Shown here piece by piece: positions 51,101 through 59,699 of a stretch of DNA of 64,000 nt. Each line of letters begins with the position of its first letter. Positions within the stretch are counted from its first letter, which is position 1. The notes below the pieces were generated by a model. That model made no database searches, was not told the origin of the DNA, and was given only the letters and a program-made list of their open reading frames with translations. The translations under genes were made by a program, and so were the position numbers. Source of the stretch: JAWRCU01 sp033542235 (GTDB taxonomy: Bacteria > Pseudomonadota > Alphaproteobacteria > Rhizobiales > Rhizobiaceae); assembly GCF_033542235.1 (NCBI RefSeq), contig NZ_JAWRCU010000002.1, forward strand, positions 1-64,000, in the 5' to 3' direction.

Positions 51101-52876
51101 ATGTATCGCGCGCCGGTCGACGAGATCGCACACACGCTGAAGCACGTCGCAGGGATGAAGGCGGCGCTGGAGAGCGGCCTGTTCGGCGATCTCTCCGAGG
51201 ACGTGGTGGATGCCATCCTCTCCGAGGCCGGACGCTTCGCCACCGAGGAGGTCGCTCCGCTCTATCGGGTGGGCGACCAGCACGGCGCGGAGCTGAAGGA
51301 TGCGGTCGTGGCGACGCCGCCCGGCTGGAAGGATCTTTACCGGCGCTGGATAGAAGGCGGTTGGAACGCAGTCTCTGCACCGACGGAGCGTGGCGGGCAG
51401 GGGCTACCCCTGATGCTCGGCATGGCGGCGCTGGAAATGTGGAATTCCGGCGCCATGGCCTTCGGCATCGGCCCGACGCTGACCATGGGCGCCGTCGAGG
51501 CGCTCGAAAAGCACGCCACGGAGGAGCTGAAGTCGACCTATCTGCCGAAGCTTGTTTCCGGCGAATGGATGGGCACGATGAATCTCACCGAGCCGCAGGC
51601 CGGCTCGGACCTCAACGCGCTGAAGACAAGAGCCGAGCGTGCCGACGACGGCAGTTACCGCATCTTCGGCACCAAGATATTCATCACCTATGGCGAGCAC
51701 GATTTCACCGACAACATCGTGCACCTGGTGCTTGCCCGACTGCCTGACGCGCCGCCGGGCACGCGGGGCCTTTCGCTGTTTCTCGTGCCGAAGTTCCTGG
51801 TCGGGGCGGATGGCAGGCTGGGCAAGCGCAACGATGTCTTCTGCGGCAGCATTGAGCACAAGCTCGGCATCCACGGATCGCCGACCTGCACGATGATCTA
51901 TGGAGACGGCTTCGCCAAGGATCGGCCGCCGGGCGCTATCGGCTTTCTGGTCGGCGACGAGAATCGCGGTCTCGCCTGCATGTTCACCATGATGAACAAT
52001 GCCCGCCTTGCCGTCGGCATCCAGGGCGTGGCGGTTGCCGAGGCAGCGACCCAGAAGGCGCTCGGCTATGCGCGTGAGCGACGGCAGGGCAGGGCGGCCT
52101 CCTGGTCCAGTGAAGGGATGGCCCCGATCGTCCATCATCCCGACGTGAAGCGCGATCTTCTCACCATGACGGCGCTGACGCGAGTTGCCCGCTCGATCTG
52201 CTACGCGCTGGCCCATGCGATCGACATGGCGCACGTCAGCGAAGGCGAGGCGGCTCGTCATTGGCAGGAGCGCTCAAATCTGCTCACCCCAGTCGCCAAG
52301 GCCTTCTCCACCGATGCCGGTGTCGCCGTAAGTTCGGTCGGCGTGCAGGTGCATGGCGGCATGGGCTTCATCGAGGAGACCGGCGCGGCGAGTCTCTATC
52401 GCGACGCGCGCATTGCGCCGATCTACGAAGGCACCAACGGCATCCAGGCGATCGACCTCGTCACCCGCAAGCTGCCGCAATCGGACGGCGAGCATGTGCT
52501 TGGCTATATTGCCGAGCTCGGCGAGATGAGCGCCGCGATCCGCACCTCCAACCTGCGAGGCTTCGGCCGCAGCGCCGAGGCGATCGACCGGGCTGTCGCC
52601 AACCTGCTGGCAGCAACCAATTTCCTGCAGGAGGCGCTGAAGGGCGGTCGTCAGGAGCAGGCGCTCGCCAGTGCTACACCCTACCTCCGCCAGTTCGCGC
52701 TGACCGCGGGCGCCGCCTATTTGGCGAGGGCAGCGCTGGCTGACCGCGCGCCCGAACGCATCGCACTCTGCCGCTTCTATTGCGATAACCTGCTCGGCGA
52801 GACCGCCGCCTTGAAGGAGGCGGTTGTCGGCGGCAGCGACAGCCTGCTCGCCGCCGGCGCGGCCCTTGTGGCCTGA
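51101..52876 (+). CDS. Acyl-CoA dehydrogenase, long type
   Basis: A 591-residue acyl-CoA dehydrogenase of the larger form with a C-terminal extra domain (from about 470), similar to DmdC or other large dehydrogenases. FAD loop MNLTEPQAGSDLNALKTRAE, then GTKIFITYGEHDF, and base Glu443 in IYEGTNGIQAIDL. The length excludes the classic 380-residue short-chain type. It starts MYRAPVDEIAHTLKHVAGMK. It lies 20 bp upstream of an enoyl-CoA hydratase gene, so the two likely catalyse consecutive beta-oxidation-like steps. The acyl substrate is not known. Confidence 0.92.
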   Translation: MYRAPVDEIAHTLKHVAGMKAALESGLFGDLSEDVVDAILSEAGRFATEEVAPLYRVGDQHGAELKDAVVATPPGWKDLYRRWIEGGWNAVSAPTERGGQGLPLMLGMAALEMWNSGAMAFGIGPTLTMGAVEALEKHATEELKSTYLPKLVSGEWMGTMNLTEPQAGSDLNALKTRAERADDGSYRIFGTKIFITYGEHDFTDNIVHLVLARLPDAPPGTRGLSLFLVPKFLVGADGRLGKRNDVFCGSIEHKLGIHGSPTCTMIYGDGFAKDRPPGAIGFLVGDENRGLACMFTMMNNARLAVGIQGVAVAEAATQKALGYARERRQGRAASWSSEGMAPIVHHPDVKRDLLTMTALTRVARSICYALAHAIDMAHVSEGEAARHWQERSNLLTPVAKAFSTDAGVAVSSVGVQVHGGMGFIEETGAASLYRDARIAPIYEGTNGIQAIDLVTRKLPQSDGEHVLGYIAELGEMSAAIRTSNLRGFGRSAEAIDRAVANLLAATNFLQEALKGGRQEQALASATPYLRQFALTAGAAYLARAALADRAPERIALCRFYCDNLLGETAALKEAVVGGSDSLLAAGAALVA

Positions 52877-52896
52877 TCTGGATCGGAAGGACTGAG

Positions 52897-53652
52897 ATGA
52901 CAGAACACGTCATTGTCGAACGGCGCGGCACGATCCAGGTCATCCGCATGAATCGGCCGGACAAGAAGAACGCGCTCACCCGCGCCATGTACGCGGCCAT
53001 GGCGGAGGCGCTTGCGGCCGGCGACGGTGATGAGGATGTCCGCGTGCACGTCTTCCTCGGCGTGCCGGGCGCCTTTTCCTCCGGCAACGACATCAACGAC
53101 TTCATGGCCTTTGCTGAGGGCGGCGCGCTTGGCGAAGAGGTCATCGATCTCCTGGTTGCGCTGGCCCGTTCGCAAAAGCCGATCGTCTCCGGCGTCGACG
53201 GCATTGCGGTCGGCATCGGCACGACCATCAACCTCCATTGCGACCTGACCTTTGCCACGCGCCGGACCGTGTTCCGCACGCCCTTTGTCGATCTGGGGCT
53301 GGTGCCCGAAGCCGGCTCCAGCCTGCTTGCGCCTGCGATGATCGGCCGGCAGCAGGCTTTCGCCACGCTTGGGCTTGGCCGCGGTCTCCCGGCCGAGCGT
53401 GCCAAGGCGGTCGGTCTGATCTACGAGGTGGTCGATGAGGACGATCTCGAACGCGAGGTGTTCGCCGCCGCGGAAGAGATCGCCGCCAAGCCGCCCGAGG
53501 CGCTGAAGATCGCGCGCGACCTGATGCGCGGCTCGCGCGAGGAAGTCGTCGCGCGCATCAAGCAGGAGGCGGAGCTCTTCGCCGGCCGGTTGCGCTCGGC
53601 GGAGGCGCTCGAGGCATTTTCCGCCTTTCTCAATCGCAAGAAGGCGGGATAA
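52897..53652 (+). CDS. Enoyl-CoA hydratase/isomerase
   Basis: A 251-residue crotonase-fold protein. Oxyanion loop residues are seen in VPGAFSSGNDINDF and in GVDGIAVGIGTTINLHCDLT. The glutamate pair of classic hydratases is partly replaced: VPEAGSSLLAP retains one Glu, and the first is not clear in this alignment by eye, so isomerase or hydrolase activity is possible. It starts 20 bp after the acyl-CoA dehydrogenase stop and is probably in the same operon. Confidence 0.9.
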   Translation: MTEHVIVERRGTIQVIRMNRPDKKNALTRAMYAAMAEALAAGDGDEDVRVHVFLGVPGAFSSGNDINDFMAFAEGGALGEEVIDLLVALARSQKPIVSGVDGIAVGIGTTINLHCDLTFATRRTVFRTPFVDLGLVPEAGSSLLAPAMIGRQQAFATLGLGRGLPAERAKAVGLIYEVVDEDDLEREVFAAAEEIAAKPPEALKIARDLMRGSREEVVARIKQEAELFAGRLRSAEALEAFSAFLNRKKAG

Positions 53653-53702
53653 TACTTATCTCTGCGAAAGTGACGCTAGGGAACCTTCCGGGCTACACGA
53701 CC

Positions 53703-54686
53703 ATGGCACAGTTCGAAGGCAGGCAAGTCTCGGCGACACAGCGCAAGCTCACCACGATCTTCTCGGCCGATGTCCAGGGCTATTCACGGCTGATGGAGGC
53801 GGACGAAGAGGGGACGCTCGCCACTCTCAAGCAGTATCGGGATGCCATGGCGCGCCTGATCGCCTCGCATGGCGGCCGCGTCGTCAACACCTGGGGTGAC
53901 GGGCTGATCGCCGAATTCCCGAGCGTCGTCGAGGCCGTGCGGGCCGCAGTGGACGTGCAAAATGAGCTCGGCGAGCATAATGAGGGCCGCCCGACCGAAA
54001 GCCGGATGCTGTTCCGCATCGGCATCAATCTCGGCGACGTCATCGTCGAGGGCGACGACATCTATGGCGACGGCGTCAATATCGCCGCACGGCTGCAGAC
54101 ACAGGCTGCGCCTGGCGGCGTCGTGATTTCGAGCACGGTCTACGACCAAGTGCGCAACAAGGTGCCGGTCGGCTTCGAGTTCCTCGGCAATCTTTCCGTC
54201 AAGAACATCGAGGAAGGCGTGCCGAGCTATGCCGTCAAGGTAGGCGAAAGCTCTCTGGAAACTGCGCCCAGACCAACCCCCGCAACACATTTTGGGCGTA
54301 ATCCGGCACCGCCTCCCGCGGCGACGCAAATCCCGGAAGTCAATGCTCCCGGCATAATGGCTAATCTTGCGCTTCCCAGGCTGTTCGGCGTGCTGGGCGT
54401 GATCGGCATCGCTCTCATCGCGATCAATCTCTTTTCCTGGCACGGCGTCTTCTGGGCGAGATGGCCCTTGTTCGCCTTCGCCATGATAGTCCTGCTGGCA
54501 TCCGTTAAGAGAGGGCAGTTCGGGGATCGCAGCATTGCCTCTCTGGCCGTGATCGGGCTCGGACTCGTCGCCATCAATCTTATCTCGTGGAGCGGTGAGT
54601 TCTGGGCGAGGTGGCCGCTGCTGGGTCTGGCGATCGTGGCCGCCATCCGCTGGGTAACGCGGCGCGGGGACAATCCCGCGCGTTGA
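53703..54686 (+). CDS. Class III adenylate cyclase with C-terminal membrane domain
   Basis: A 327-residue cyclase. The catalytic domain is at about 15-185: FSADVQGYS with metal Asp23, RVVNTWGDGLIAEF, and FRIGINLGDVIVEGDDIYGD with the second metal Asp, ending VPSYAVKV. An unusual C-terminal segment (about 220-320) has two tandem copies of a two-helix unit, each carrying NLFSWHGVFWARWPL or NLISWSGEFWARWPL. Cytosolic catalysis with a membrane anchor is inferred. Start chosen at the ATG giving MAQFEGRQVS; a GTG 11 codons upstream is open. It follows the enoyl-CoA hydratase gene. Confidence 0.87.
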   Translation: MAQFEGRQVSATQRKLTTIFSADVQGYSRLMEADEEGTLATLKQYRDAMARLIASHGGRVVNTWGDGLIAEFPSVVEAVRAAVDVQNELGEHNEGRPTESRMLFRIGINLGDVIVEGDDIYGDGVNIAARLQTQAAPGGVVISSTVYDQVRNKVPVGFEFLGNLSVKNIEEGVPSYAVKVGESSLETAPRPTPATHFGRNPAPPPAATQIPEVNAPGIMANLALPRLFGVLGVIGIALIAINLFSWHGVFWARWPLFAFAMIVLLASVKRGQFGDRSIASLAVIGLGLVAINLISWSGEFWARWPLLGLAIVAAIRWVTRRGDNPAR

Positions 54687-54724
54687 GTGCCGGGGTCACG
54701 GTCCGCCTCGAACTATCGATCGCA

Positions 54725-55198
54725 TTATTGGCTCGGATAGTGCCAGCCGTCGATCTTCATTCCGCTTAGTTTTTCGGCTTCGTCCTGAGAAACATGCCCG
54801 ACAGTCTGGCTGAACGTCCAGACATGGCCTTCGGGATCGACGGCCTTGTAGGTACGCTCGCCGTAGAACTGATCGGCAAGCGGCTGCAGGATGACGGCTC
54901 CTGCCGATTTCGCACGTTCGAAATGGCCCTCGATGCCGCTGGTCAGGCGAACATAGAGCGACTGGGTGTTCTTGCCGCCGACGGAAGCAGGGCTCGCGAT
55001 GTAACTCGCCCACTCGCTGTCAACCACGATGTAGCCATCGCCGAAGCGCATCTCTGCATGCACCAGCTTCCCGTCGGCATCTGTAACGAGCATGCTGCGC
55101 TCGAAGCCAAAGGCTTGGCTAAGCCAGCCGAGCGCCGCAAGCGGGTTCTTGTAGAACACACCTGACCCCAAGGTCGCGTGGCTGAAGGGATCGTCCAT
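54725..55198 (-). CDS. VOC family protein
   Basis: A 157-residue VOC-fold protein, starting MDDPFSHATLGSGVFYKNPL. It has FGFERSMLVTDADGKLVHAE and ends with the metal-proximal YKAVDPEGHVWTFSQTVGHV, which is typical of uncharacterised glyoxalase-like proteins. The upstream open frame to 55324 lacks family support. Ligand unknown. Confidence 0.82.
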   Translation of the reverse strand: MDDPFSHATLGSGVFYKNPLAALGWLSQAFGFERSMLVTDADGKLVHAEMRFGDGYIVVDSEWASYIASPASVGGKNTQSLYVRLTSGIEGHFERAKSAGAVILQPLADQFYGERTYKAVDPEGHVWTFSQTVGHVSQDEAEKLSGMKIDGWHYPSQ

Positions 55199-55348
55199 CG
55201 TGTTCCCCGCTTCAAGATGATTGCCGCCAAGAGCTTGATCCGGAACCGAGATCAGCGTGCAAAAGAAAGCTGCAGAGCTTTCGGACAGATCATGCGACAA
55301 ACAAAGAGCTGGAGCAGCATGCATGCCCCGCTCGAATTCTATTCTGCT

Positions 55349-55963
55349 CTAGGGATAAAGCCGCGTCGTCTCCCAGCCGCCTTCCCTGCGCGTGAAGACG
55401 ATACGGTCATGCAGGCGGAACTGCCGATTGTGCCAGAACTCGATGGTCTGAGGCACGATGCGGAAGCCTGACCAGTAAGGCGGACGGGGGATGTTGCCGA
55501 CCGCGTAGCGCGCCGTGTATTCGGCCACTGACTTTTCCAGCGCGAAGCGGCTCTCCAAAGGCCGAGACTGCTTGGAAGCCCAGGCGCCGATGCGGCTGCC
55601 GCGCGGCCGTGTCGCGAAATAATGATCAGCCTCGTCATCGCTCACGATCTCGACCGGACCGCGCAGCCGCACCTGCCGGCGCAACGTCTTCCAGTGAAAG
55701 CACATGGCCGCTTTCATGCTGGTGAGAATTTCTTTCCCTTTCGCACTCTCGAAATTGGTGTAGAAGACGAATCCGGCCTCATCAAATCCTTTGAGGAGAA
55801 CCATTCTGACGTTCGGCATGCCATCCGCATCGACAGTCGCGAGCGCGACCCCGTTCGGATCGTTCGGCTCGCTTTTCGTGGCGTCTTCCAGCCATGAAGA
55901 GAACAGCTTGAGCGGCTCGTCAGCCTCGGTGAAGTCACTTGTTGTTAACTCTGCGTTGTCCAT
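55349..55963 (-). CDS. pdxH: Pyridoxamine 5'-phosphate oxidase
   Basis: A 204-residue FMN enzyme oxidising pyridoxine/pyridoxamine 5'-phosphate to PLP. FMN-binding blocks are NVRMVLLKGFDEAGFVFYTN and AMCFHWKTLRRQVRLRGPVE; the C-terminal GFRIVPQTIEFWHNRQFRLH and RLYP end are diagnostic. The ATG at 55963 gives MDNAELTTSDFTEADEPLKL; the frame runs further upstream without family support. Its start region is divergent from the lipoprotein gene. Confidence 0.95.
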   Translation of the reverse strand: MDNAELTTSDFTEADEPLKLFSSWLEDATKSEPNDPNGVALATVDADGMPNVRMVLLKGFDEAGFVFYTNFESAKGKEILTSMKAAMCFHWKTLRRQVRLRGPVEIVSDDEADHYFATRPRGSRIGAWASKQSRPLESRFALEKSVAEYTARYAVGNIPRPPYWSGFRIVPQTIEFWHNRQFRLHDRIVFTRREGGWETTRLYP

Positions 55964-56005
55964 AGTCGCTCCCGGCGATGGGTGTGCGTGCCGGGAGATT
56001 GCCGA

Positions 56006-56461
56006 TTGTCGGTCATAGCGCAAGCGTCCCGTTTCCCTGGGGCTATCAGAAAAACGTGTCGGACGGCAGCCCTGCTGGCCGTCCCGATCCTTTCGCTTTC
56101 GGCCTGCTCGTCCGGCTTCAACCTTTCCAAGGCCGGTGTCGACCAGCTCGCCCATACCGGTTCGCTGCCGGCCTCGGGTAAGCCGGCCGATCCTGTTCGC
56201 AGCTCCGACGAGACCACGATCCGCAATGCCGTCTCGGCCGCCGATCCTGAAGCTGCACAGGTACAGCCGCTTGCCTGGGCGAATGCCGATACCGGATCGC
56301 GCGGCGCAATCAGCAATCTGATCGAGACCAAGGAAGGCAGCACGCTCTGCCGCCAGTTCACCGCCTCCCGCGAGAGCTTCGACGGTGTCGCCCTCTACTC
56401 CGGCAATGCCTGCAAGGGCGAGCGTGGCGTCTGGTACCTGCGGAATTTCAACCCGCTCTGA
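56006..56461 (+). CDS. RT0821/Lpp0805-like surface lipoprotein
   Basis: A 151-residue protein with a lipobox: hydrophobic core AALLAVPILSLSACSSG with Cys34. The TTG start at 56006 is chosen because GGGAG lies 8 bp upstream and it gives a normal-length signal sequence; a GTG at 55982 is possible. The mature C-terminal region CRQFTASRESFDGVALYSGN with CKGERGVWYLRNF matches the RT0821/Lpp0805 family of unknown function, likely anchored in the outer membrane. Confidence 0.8.
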   Translation: MSVIAQASRFPGAIRKTCRTAALLAVPILSLSACSSGFNLSKAGVDQLAHTGSLPASGKPADPVRSSDETTIRNAVSAADPEAAQVQPLAWANADTGSRGAISNLIETKEGSTLCRQFTASRESFDGVALYSGNACKGERGVWYLRNFNPL

Positions 56462-56572
56462 GCTCGAAGCGCCGAAGGCTCGCTTATCGGCCCGCTCTGG
56501 AATTTCTTCCTAGGCGAGCGCATATAATGGCCGGGTTTCCAGAAGTTTTCTCCGGCAGGACCAGGGCCTCGC

Positions 56573-57496
56573 ATGCAGAATCCCTATGACGCGCTGGGCG
56601 TCCCTAAAAACGCCTCGGCCAAGGACATAAAGGCGGCTTTCCGCAAGCTCGCAAAGAAGCATCATCCGGACCAGAATCCGGACGATCCGAAGGCCAAGGA
56701 GCGTTTTGCCGAGGTCAACCAGGCCTATGAGATCGTCGGCGACGAGAAGAAGCGTGCCGCCTTCGACCGCGGCGAGATTGACGCCGAGGGTAAGCCGCGT
56801 TTCCACGGTTTCGAGGGCGCGGCCGGCGGTGATCCATTTGCCGGTTTCCGGGCCTCCAGGCAGGGGCCCGGCGGAACGCGCTTCGAGTTCCGTAGCTCCG
56901 CGTCGGGCGGCGACCCGTTCAGCGGCGATGCCGGCGACATCTTCAGCGAGATATTCGGGCAGGGTTTCTCGCAGCGCGCCGGTGGAGGCGCCCGCCGCGC
57001 GCAGCCCGGCGCCGATGTCAATGTGACGCTTGAGATATCGGTCGAGGAAGCGGCCACCGCGGCTAAGGTCGCAGCCGTGTTTCCCAATGGAAAGACGATC
57101 TCGGTGAAGCTTCCCAACTATGTCGAGGACGGCCAGACGATCCGCCTGAGGGGTCAGGGAGAACCGGGCTTCGGCGGGCCGGGCGATGCGCTGGTCAAGA
57201 TCAAGTTCCGCGATCATCCGCGCTATCGCGTCGAGGGCCGTGACCTGCATGCCGATCTTCCGGTACCGCTCGCCGACGCCGTGCTCGGTGAGAAGGTTGC
57301 CGTCGAAACGCCGACGGGTAAGCTGGCGGTTACTGTCCCGGCATGGTCGAGCTCAGACAAGGTGTTGCGCCTCAAGGGTCGGGGCCTGCCGCTGAAGGCC
57401 GGTGGCCATGGTGATCTCTATGTCCATGTCCGCGTGATGCTGCCCGAGCAGCGCGACCCTGAGCTCGAGGCGCTCGCGAAGCGTAGTAAGTCTTGA
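56573..57496 (+). CDS. CbpA-type DnaJ co-chaperone
   Basis: A 307-residue J-domain protein. The J domain (2-70) has the HPD motif at 31-33 in AKKHHPDQNPDDPKAKERFA. A Gly/Phe/Ser-rich linker follows (about 85-145). The C-terminal substrate-binding domains (PGADVNVTLEISVEEAATAA onward) are present, but the Cys zinc-finger of full DnaJ is absent, so it is of the CbpA/type II class. It stimulates DnaK ATPase. It starts 12 residues later than some annotations would place it; ATG used. Confidence 0.92.
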   Translation: MQNPYDALGVPKNASAKDIKAAFRKLAKKHHPDQNPDDPKAKERFAEVNQAYEIVGDEKKRAAFDRGEIDAEGKPRFHGFEGAAGGDPFAGFRASRQGPGGTRFEFRSSASGGDPFSGDAGDIFSEIFGQGFSQRAGGGARRAQPGADVNVTLEISVEEAATAAKVAAVFPNGKTISVKLPNYVEDGQTIRLRGQGEPGFGGPGDALVKIKFRDHPRYRVEGRDLHADLPVPLADAVLGEKVAVETPTGKLAVTVPAWSSSDKVLRLKGRGLPLKAGGHGDLYVHVRVMLPEQRDPELEALAKRSKS

Positions 57497-57507
57497 GCGT
57501 AAGTGTT

Positions 57508-57586
57508 GGGGACAGTTTACTTTTTTCCGCTCATGCAAACTCTGCGAGTGCCGCAGCCCTACTGCGGAACAAAGTAAACTGTCCCC
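57508..57586. repeat. REP-like palindrome GGGGACAGTTTAC
   Basis: GGGGACAGTTTACTTT (57508-57523) and its perfect 16-bp inverse (57571-57586) flank an inner stem CCGCAG / CTGCGG (57551-57567). This sequence type is common between genes in many proteobacteria, but no transposase is nearby. Confidence 0.75.
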
Positions 57587-57737
57587 GGTGCGCCTCGCGT
57601 CTATCCCGGTTTTGAATGCTTGAAGGCGGCAAGTGCCTGTGCGATAGGCAGAGGCTGGCCGACGACGGCCGGCGGCTGATCGAGGCCTGATCTCGGCTTT
57701 CGATCGCCTGAGCCTCAAGAGCGCGGAGAACGGTCGA

Positions 57738-58556
57738 ATGGCGGGTGCGAACGGCCTGATGGCGGGCAAGCGGGGACTGATTGTCGGTGTCGCGAACAAT
57801 CGGTCGATCGCCTGGGGCATCGCGAAAGCCTGCGCCGACCAGGGTGCCCAGATTGCGCTCACCTATCAGGGTGATGCCTTCAAGAAGCGGGTCGAGCCGC
57901 TCGCTGCCGAACTCGGGGCGCTGGTTGCCGGCCATTGCGACGTGACCGACATAGCCAGCCTCGATGCGGTCTTCGCCTTCGTGGACAAGTCCTGGGGCAA
58001 GCTCGATTTTCTCGTTCACGCCGTCGCTTTCTCGGACAAGGAGGAGCTCGACGGCCGCTATGTCGAGACGACCCGCGACAATTTCCTGCGCACCATGGAC
58101 ATCTCCGTCTATTCGCTCACAGCGATGGCCAAGCGCGCCGAGCCGCTGATGAAGGACGGCGGCTCGATTCTGACTCTGACCTACTACGGCGCCGAGAAGG
58201 TGATGCCGCACTACAACGTCATGGGCGTTGCCAAGGCGGCCCTCGAAGCGAGTGTGCGCTATCTCGCGGTAGATCTCGGCGGCAAGGGCATCCGCGTCAA
58301 CGCGATCTCGGCCGGGCCGATCAAGACGCTTGCCGCTTCCGGCATCGGCGACTTCCGCTACATCCTCAAGTGGAACGAATACAACTCACCGCTGAAACGG
58401 ACCGTGACGCCGGAGGAGGTCGGCGCTTCCGGTCTCTATCTGCTTTCCGACATGGGGCGTGCCGTCACCGGTGAGGTCCACCACGTCGATTCCGGCTATC
58501 ACGTTGTGGGCATGAAGGCGGTCGACGCGCCGGATATTGCGACGATCAAAGACTGA
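57738..58556 (+). CDS. fabI: Enoyl-[acyl-carrier-protein] reductase (NADH)
   Basis: A 272-residue short-chain reductase that finishes each round of fatty acid elongation. NAD loop GVANNRSIAWGIAK (17-30). Catalytic Tyr159 and Lys166 in YGAEKVMPHYNVMGVAKAAL give the Tyr-(Xaa)6-Lys pattern of FabI. Target of triclosan-type inhibitors in other bacteria. The product is normal length. It sits 35 bp upstream of the histidine phosphatase gene. Confidence 0.95.
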   Translation: MAGANGLMAGKRGLIVGVANNRSIAWGIAKACADQGAQIALTYQGDAFKKRVEPLAAELGALVAGHCDVTDIASLDAVFAFVDKSWGKLDFLVHAVAFSDKEELDGRYVETTRDNFLRTMDISVYSLTAMAKRAEPLMKDGGSILTLTYYGAEKVMPHYNVMGVAKAALEASVRYLAVDLGGKGIRVNAISAGPIKTLAASGIGDFRYILKWNEYNSPLKRTVTPEEVGASGLYLLSDMGRAVTGEVHHVDSGYHVVGMKAVDAPDIATIKD

Positions 58557-58591
58557 CCGCCCGTTCCCGGAATGCTGTCAAGCCAAGAGGC

Positions 58592-59179
58592 ATGTTTCCG
58601 CTCGTTTACTTCATCCGCCACGGCCAGACCGATTGGAATGTCGAGCACCGGTTGCAGGGCCAGGCCGATATCGACCTCAACGCTGTCGGCCGGTCGCAGG
58701 CCGTGCGCAACGGCCGCAAGCTCGCCGAGCTGATCGCCGATCCCAGTGAATTCGACTTCGTCGCCAGCCCCTTGCGCCGTACCCGCGAGACCATGGAGTT
58801 GGTGCGCGCCGCGATAGGCCTGCCGCCAGACGACTATCGCACCGACACGCGACTCATCGAGGTGCATTTCGGCGACTGGCAAGGACACACACTTGCCGAG
58901 CTTGATCGGATGAGCCCCGGCACGACCGCCGCGCGCGCCGTCGACAAATGGAATTTCGTCCCGCCGGGAGAGCATGGCGAGAGCTATGAAATGCTCTATC
59001 AGCGCTCGATCTCGTGGTTCGACGGGCTGAAACGACCCACGGTCTGTGTGACCCATGGGGGTATTTTCCGCGTGCTCTTCAAGATCGCCGGCAAGAAGCC
59101 GAAGAAAGAGGCCGCCGCCCTGGACATAGCCCAGGATCGTGTGTTGCGTGTCGAAGAAGACAGGCTGGAGTGGCTTTGA
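58592..59179 (+). CDS. Histidine phosphatase family protein
   Basis: A 195-residue phosphatase with the RHG motif FIRHGQTDWN (Arg9, His10, Gly11), then ASPLRRTRETM, LIEVHFGDWQG and the late VCVTHGGIFRVLF carrying the second catalytic His. This places it in the phosphoglycerate mutase-like branch. The exact substrate is unclear: GpmB-like mutase and phosphatase functions are possible. It follows fabI by 35 bp, likely in one transcript. The gene ends beside an octanucleotide array. Confidence 0.9.
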   Translation: MFPLVYFIRHGQTDWNVEHRLQGQADIDLNAVGRSQAVRNGRKLAELIADPSEFDFVASPLRRTRETMELVRAAIGLPPDDYRTDTRLIEVHFGDWQGHTLAELDRMSPGTTAARAVDKWNFVPPGEHGESYEMLYQRSISWFDGLKRPTVCVTHGGIFRVLFKIAGKKPKKEAAALDIAQDRVLRVEEDRLEWL

Positions 59180-59185
59180 ATTTTA

Positions 59186-59322
59186 GGGCAATAAGGCAAT
59201 AGGGCAGTAAGGCAATAGGGAAGTATAGAATTGCAGAGGCGCTAAACGCCCTCGAAATCCTTTTCGCTTAACCTCGCCGAATCCCTATTGCCCTATTGCC
59301 TTAATGCCGTATTGCCTTACTC
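59186..59322. repeat. Inverted pair of octanucleotide arrays
   Basis: Left array: five 8-bp units GGGCAATA, AGGCAATA, GGGCAGTA, AGGCAATA, GGGAAGTA (59186-59225). Right array: five inverted-type units CCCTATTG, CCCTATTG, CCTTAATG, CCGTATTG, CCTTACTC (59283-59322). The arms can pair over about 40 bp around a 57-nt loop. It lies between two convergent genes and overlaps the last bases of the minus-strand one. Confidence 0.85.
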
Positions 59323-59565
59323 CGGCACTTCCATATCTGTGATGAGGTTTTCGCCGCCGATCTTGTCGTAGGCGATCAGAATCTCCATCCCTTCCTTGAT
59401 CGACGACATGTCGAACTCGCCCGGCAGCTTGTAGGATTTGCCGTTGTCCAGGGTGATGGTCTGGTTGTCGGCATCGATCTTCTTGATATGGCCTTCGGCC
59501 TCGGCCGCGAGGGCGACAGCGCTGAGAGCGAATGTGGCGAAAATTGCTGCAATCAGGGTTCGCAT
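59317..59565 (-). CDS. DUF1344 domain protein
   Basis: An 82-residue secreted protein: signal peptide MRTLIAAIFATFALSAVALA, then the DUF1344 core EGHIKKIDADNQTITLDNGK, a beta-rich periplasmic domain. The family is common in rhizobia and unknown in function. AGAGG lies upstream of the ATG. Its stop region overlaps the right octanucleotide array. Confidence 0.85.
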   Translation of the reverse strand: MRTLIAAIFATFALSAVALAAEAEGHIKKIDADNQTITLDNGKSYKLPGEFDMSSIKEGMEILIAYDKIGGENLITDMEVPE

Positions 59566-59699
59566 GCTGTGCCTCTTTTTAGTTGTCCCCCGCACTAAGC
59601 AGGCTTGATCTGAGGTGGATCGATCGAGACTGCAGAAACACCGCGAATGTGTCAAACCTAAGTCGCCATCTCAACAAGGAGGAAGACCCCGCAGTCTCG

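Noticed and set aside
57631..57711. Small frame MLEGGKCLCDRQRLADDGRR upstream of fabI
   Set aside because: Only 26 codons, no ribosome-binding site and no recognisable family.
59186..59322. Repeat arrays considered as CRISPR
   Set aside because: Units are 8 bp and contiguous without spacers, and no cas genes are present; they are tandem arrays, not CRISPR.
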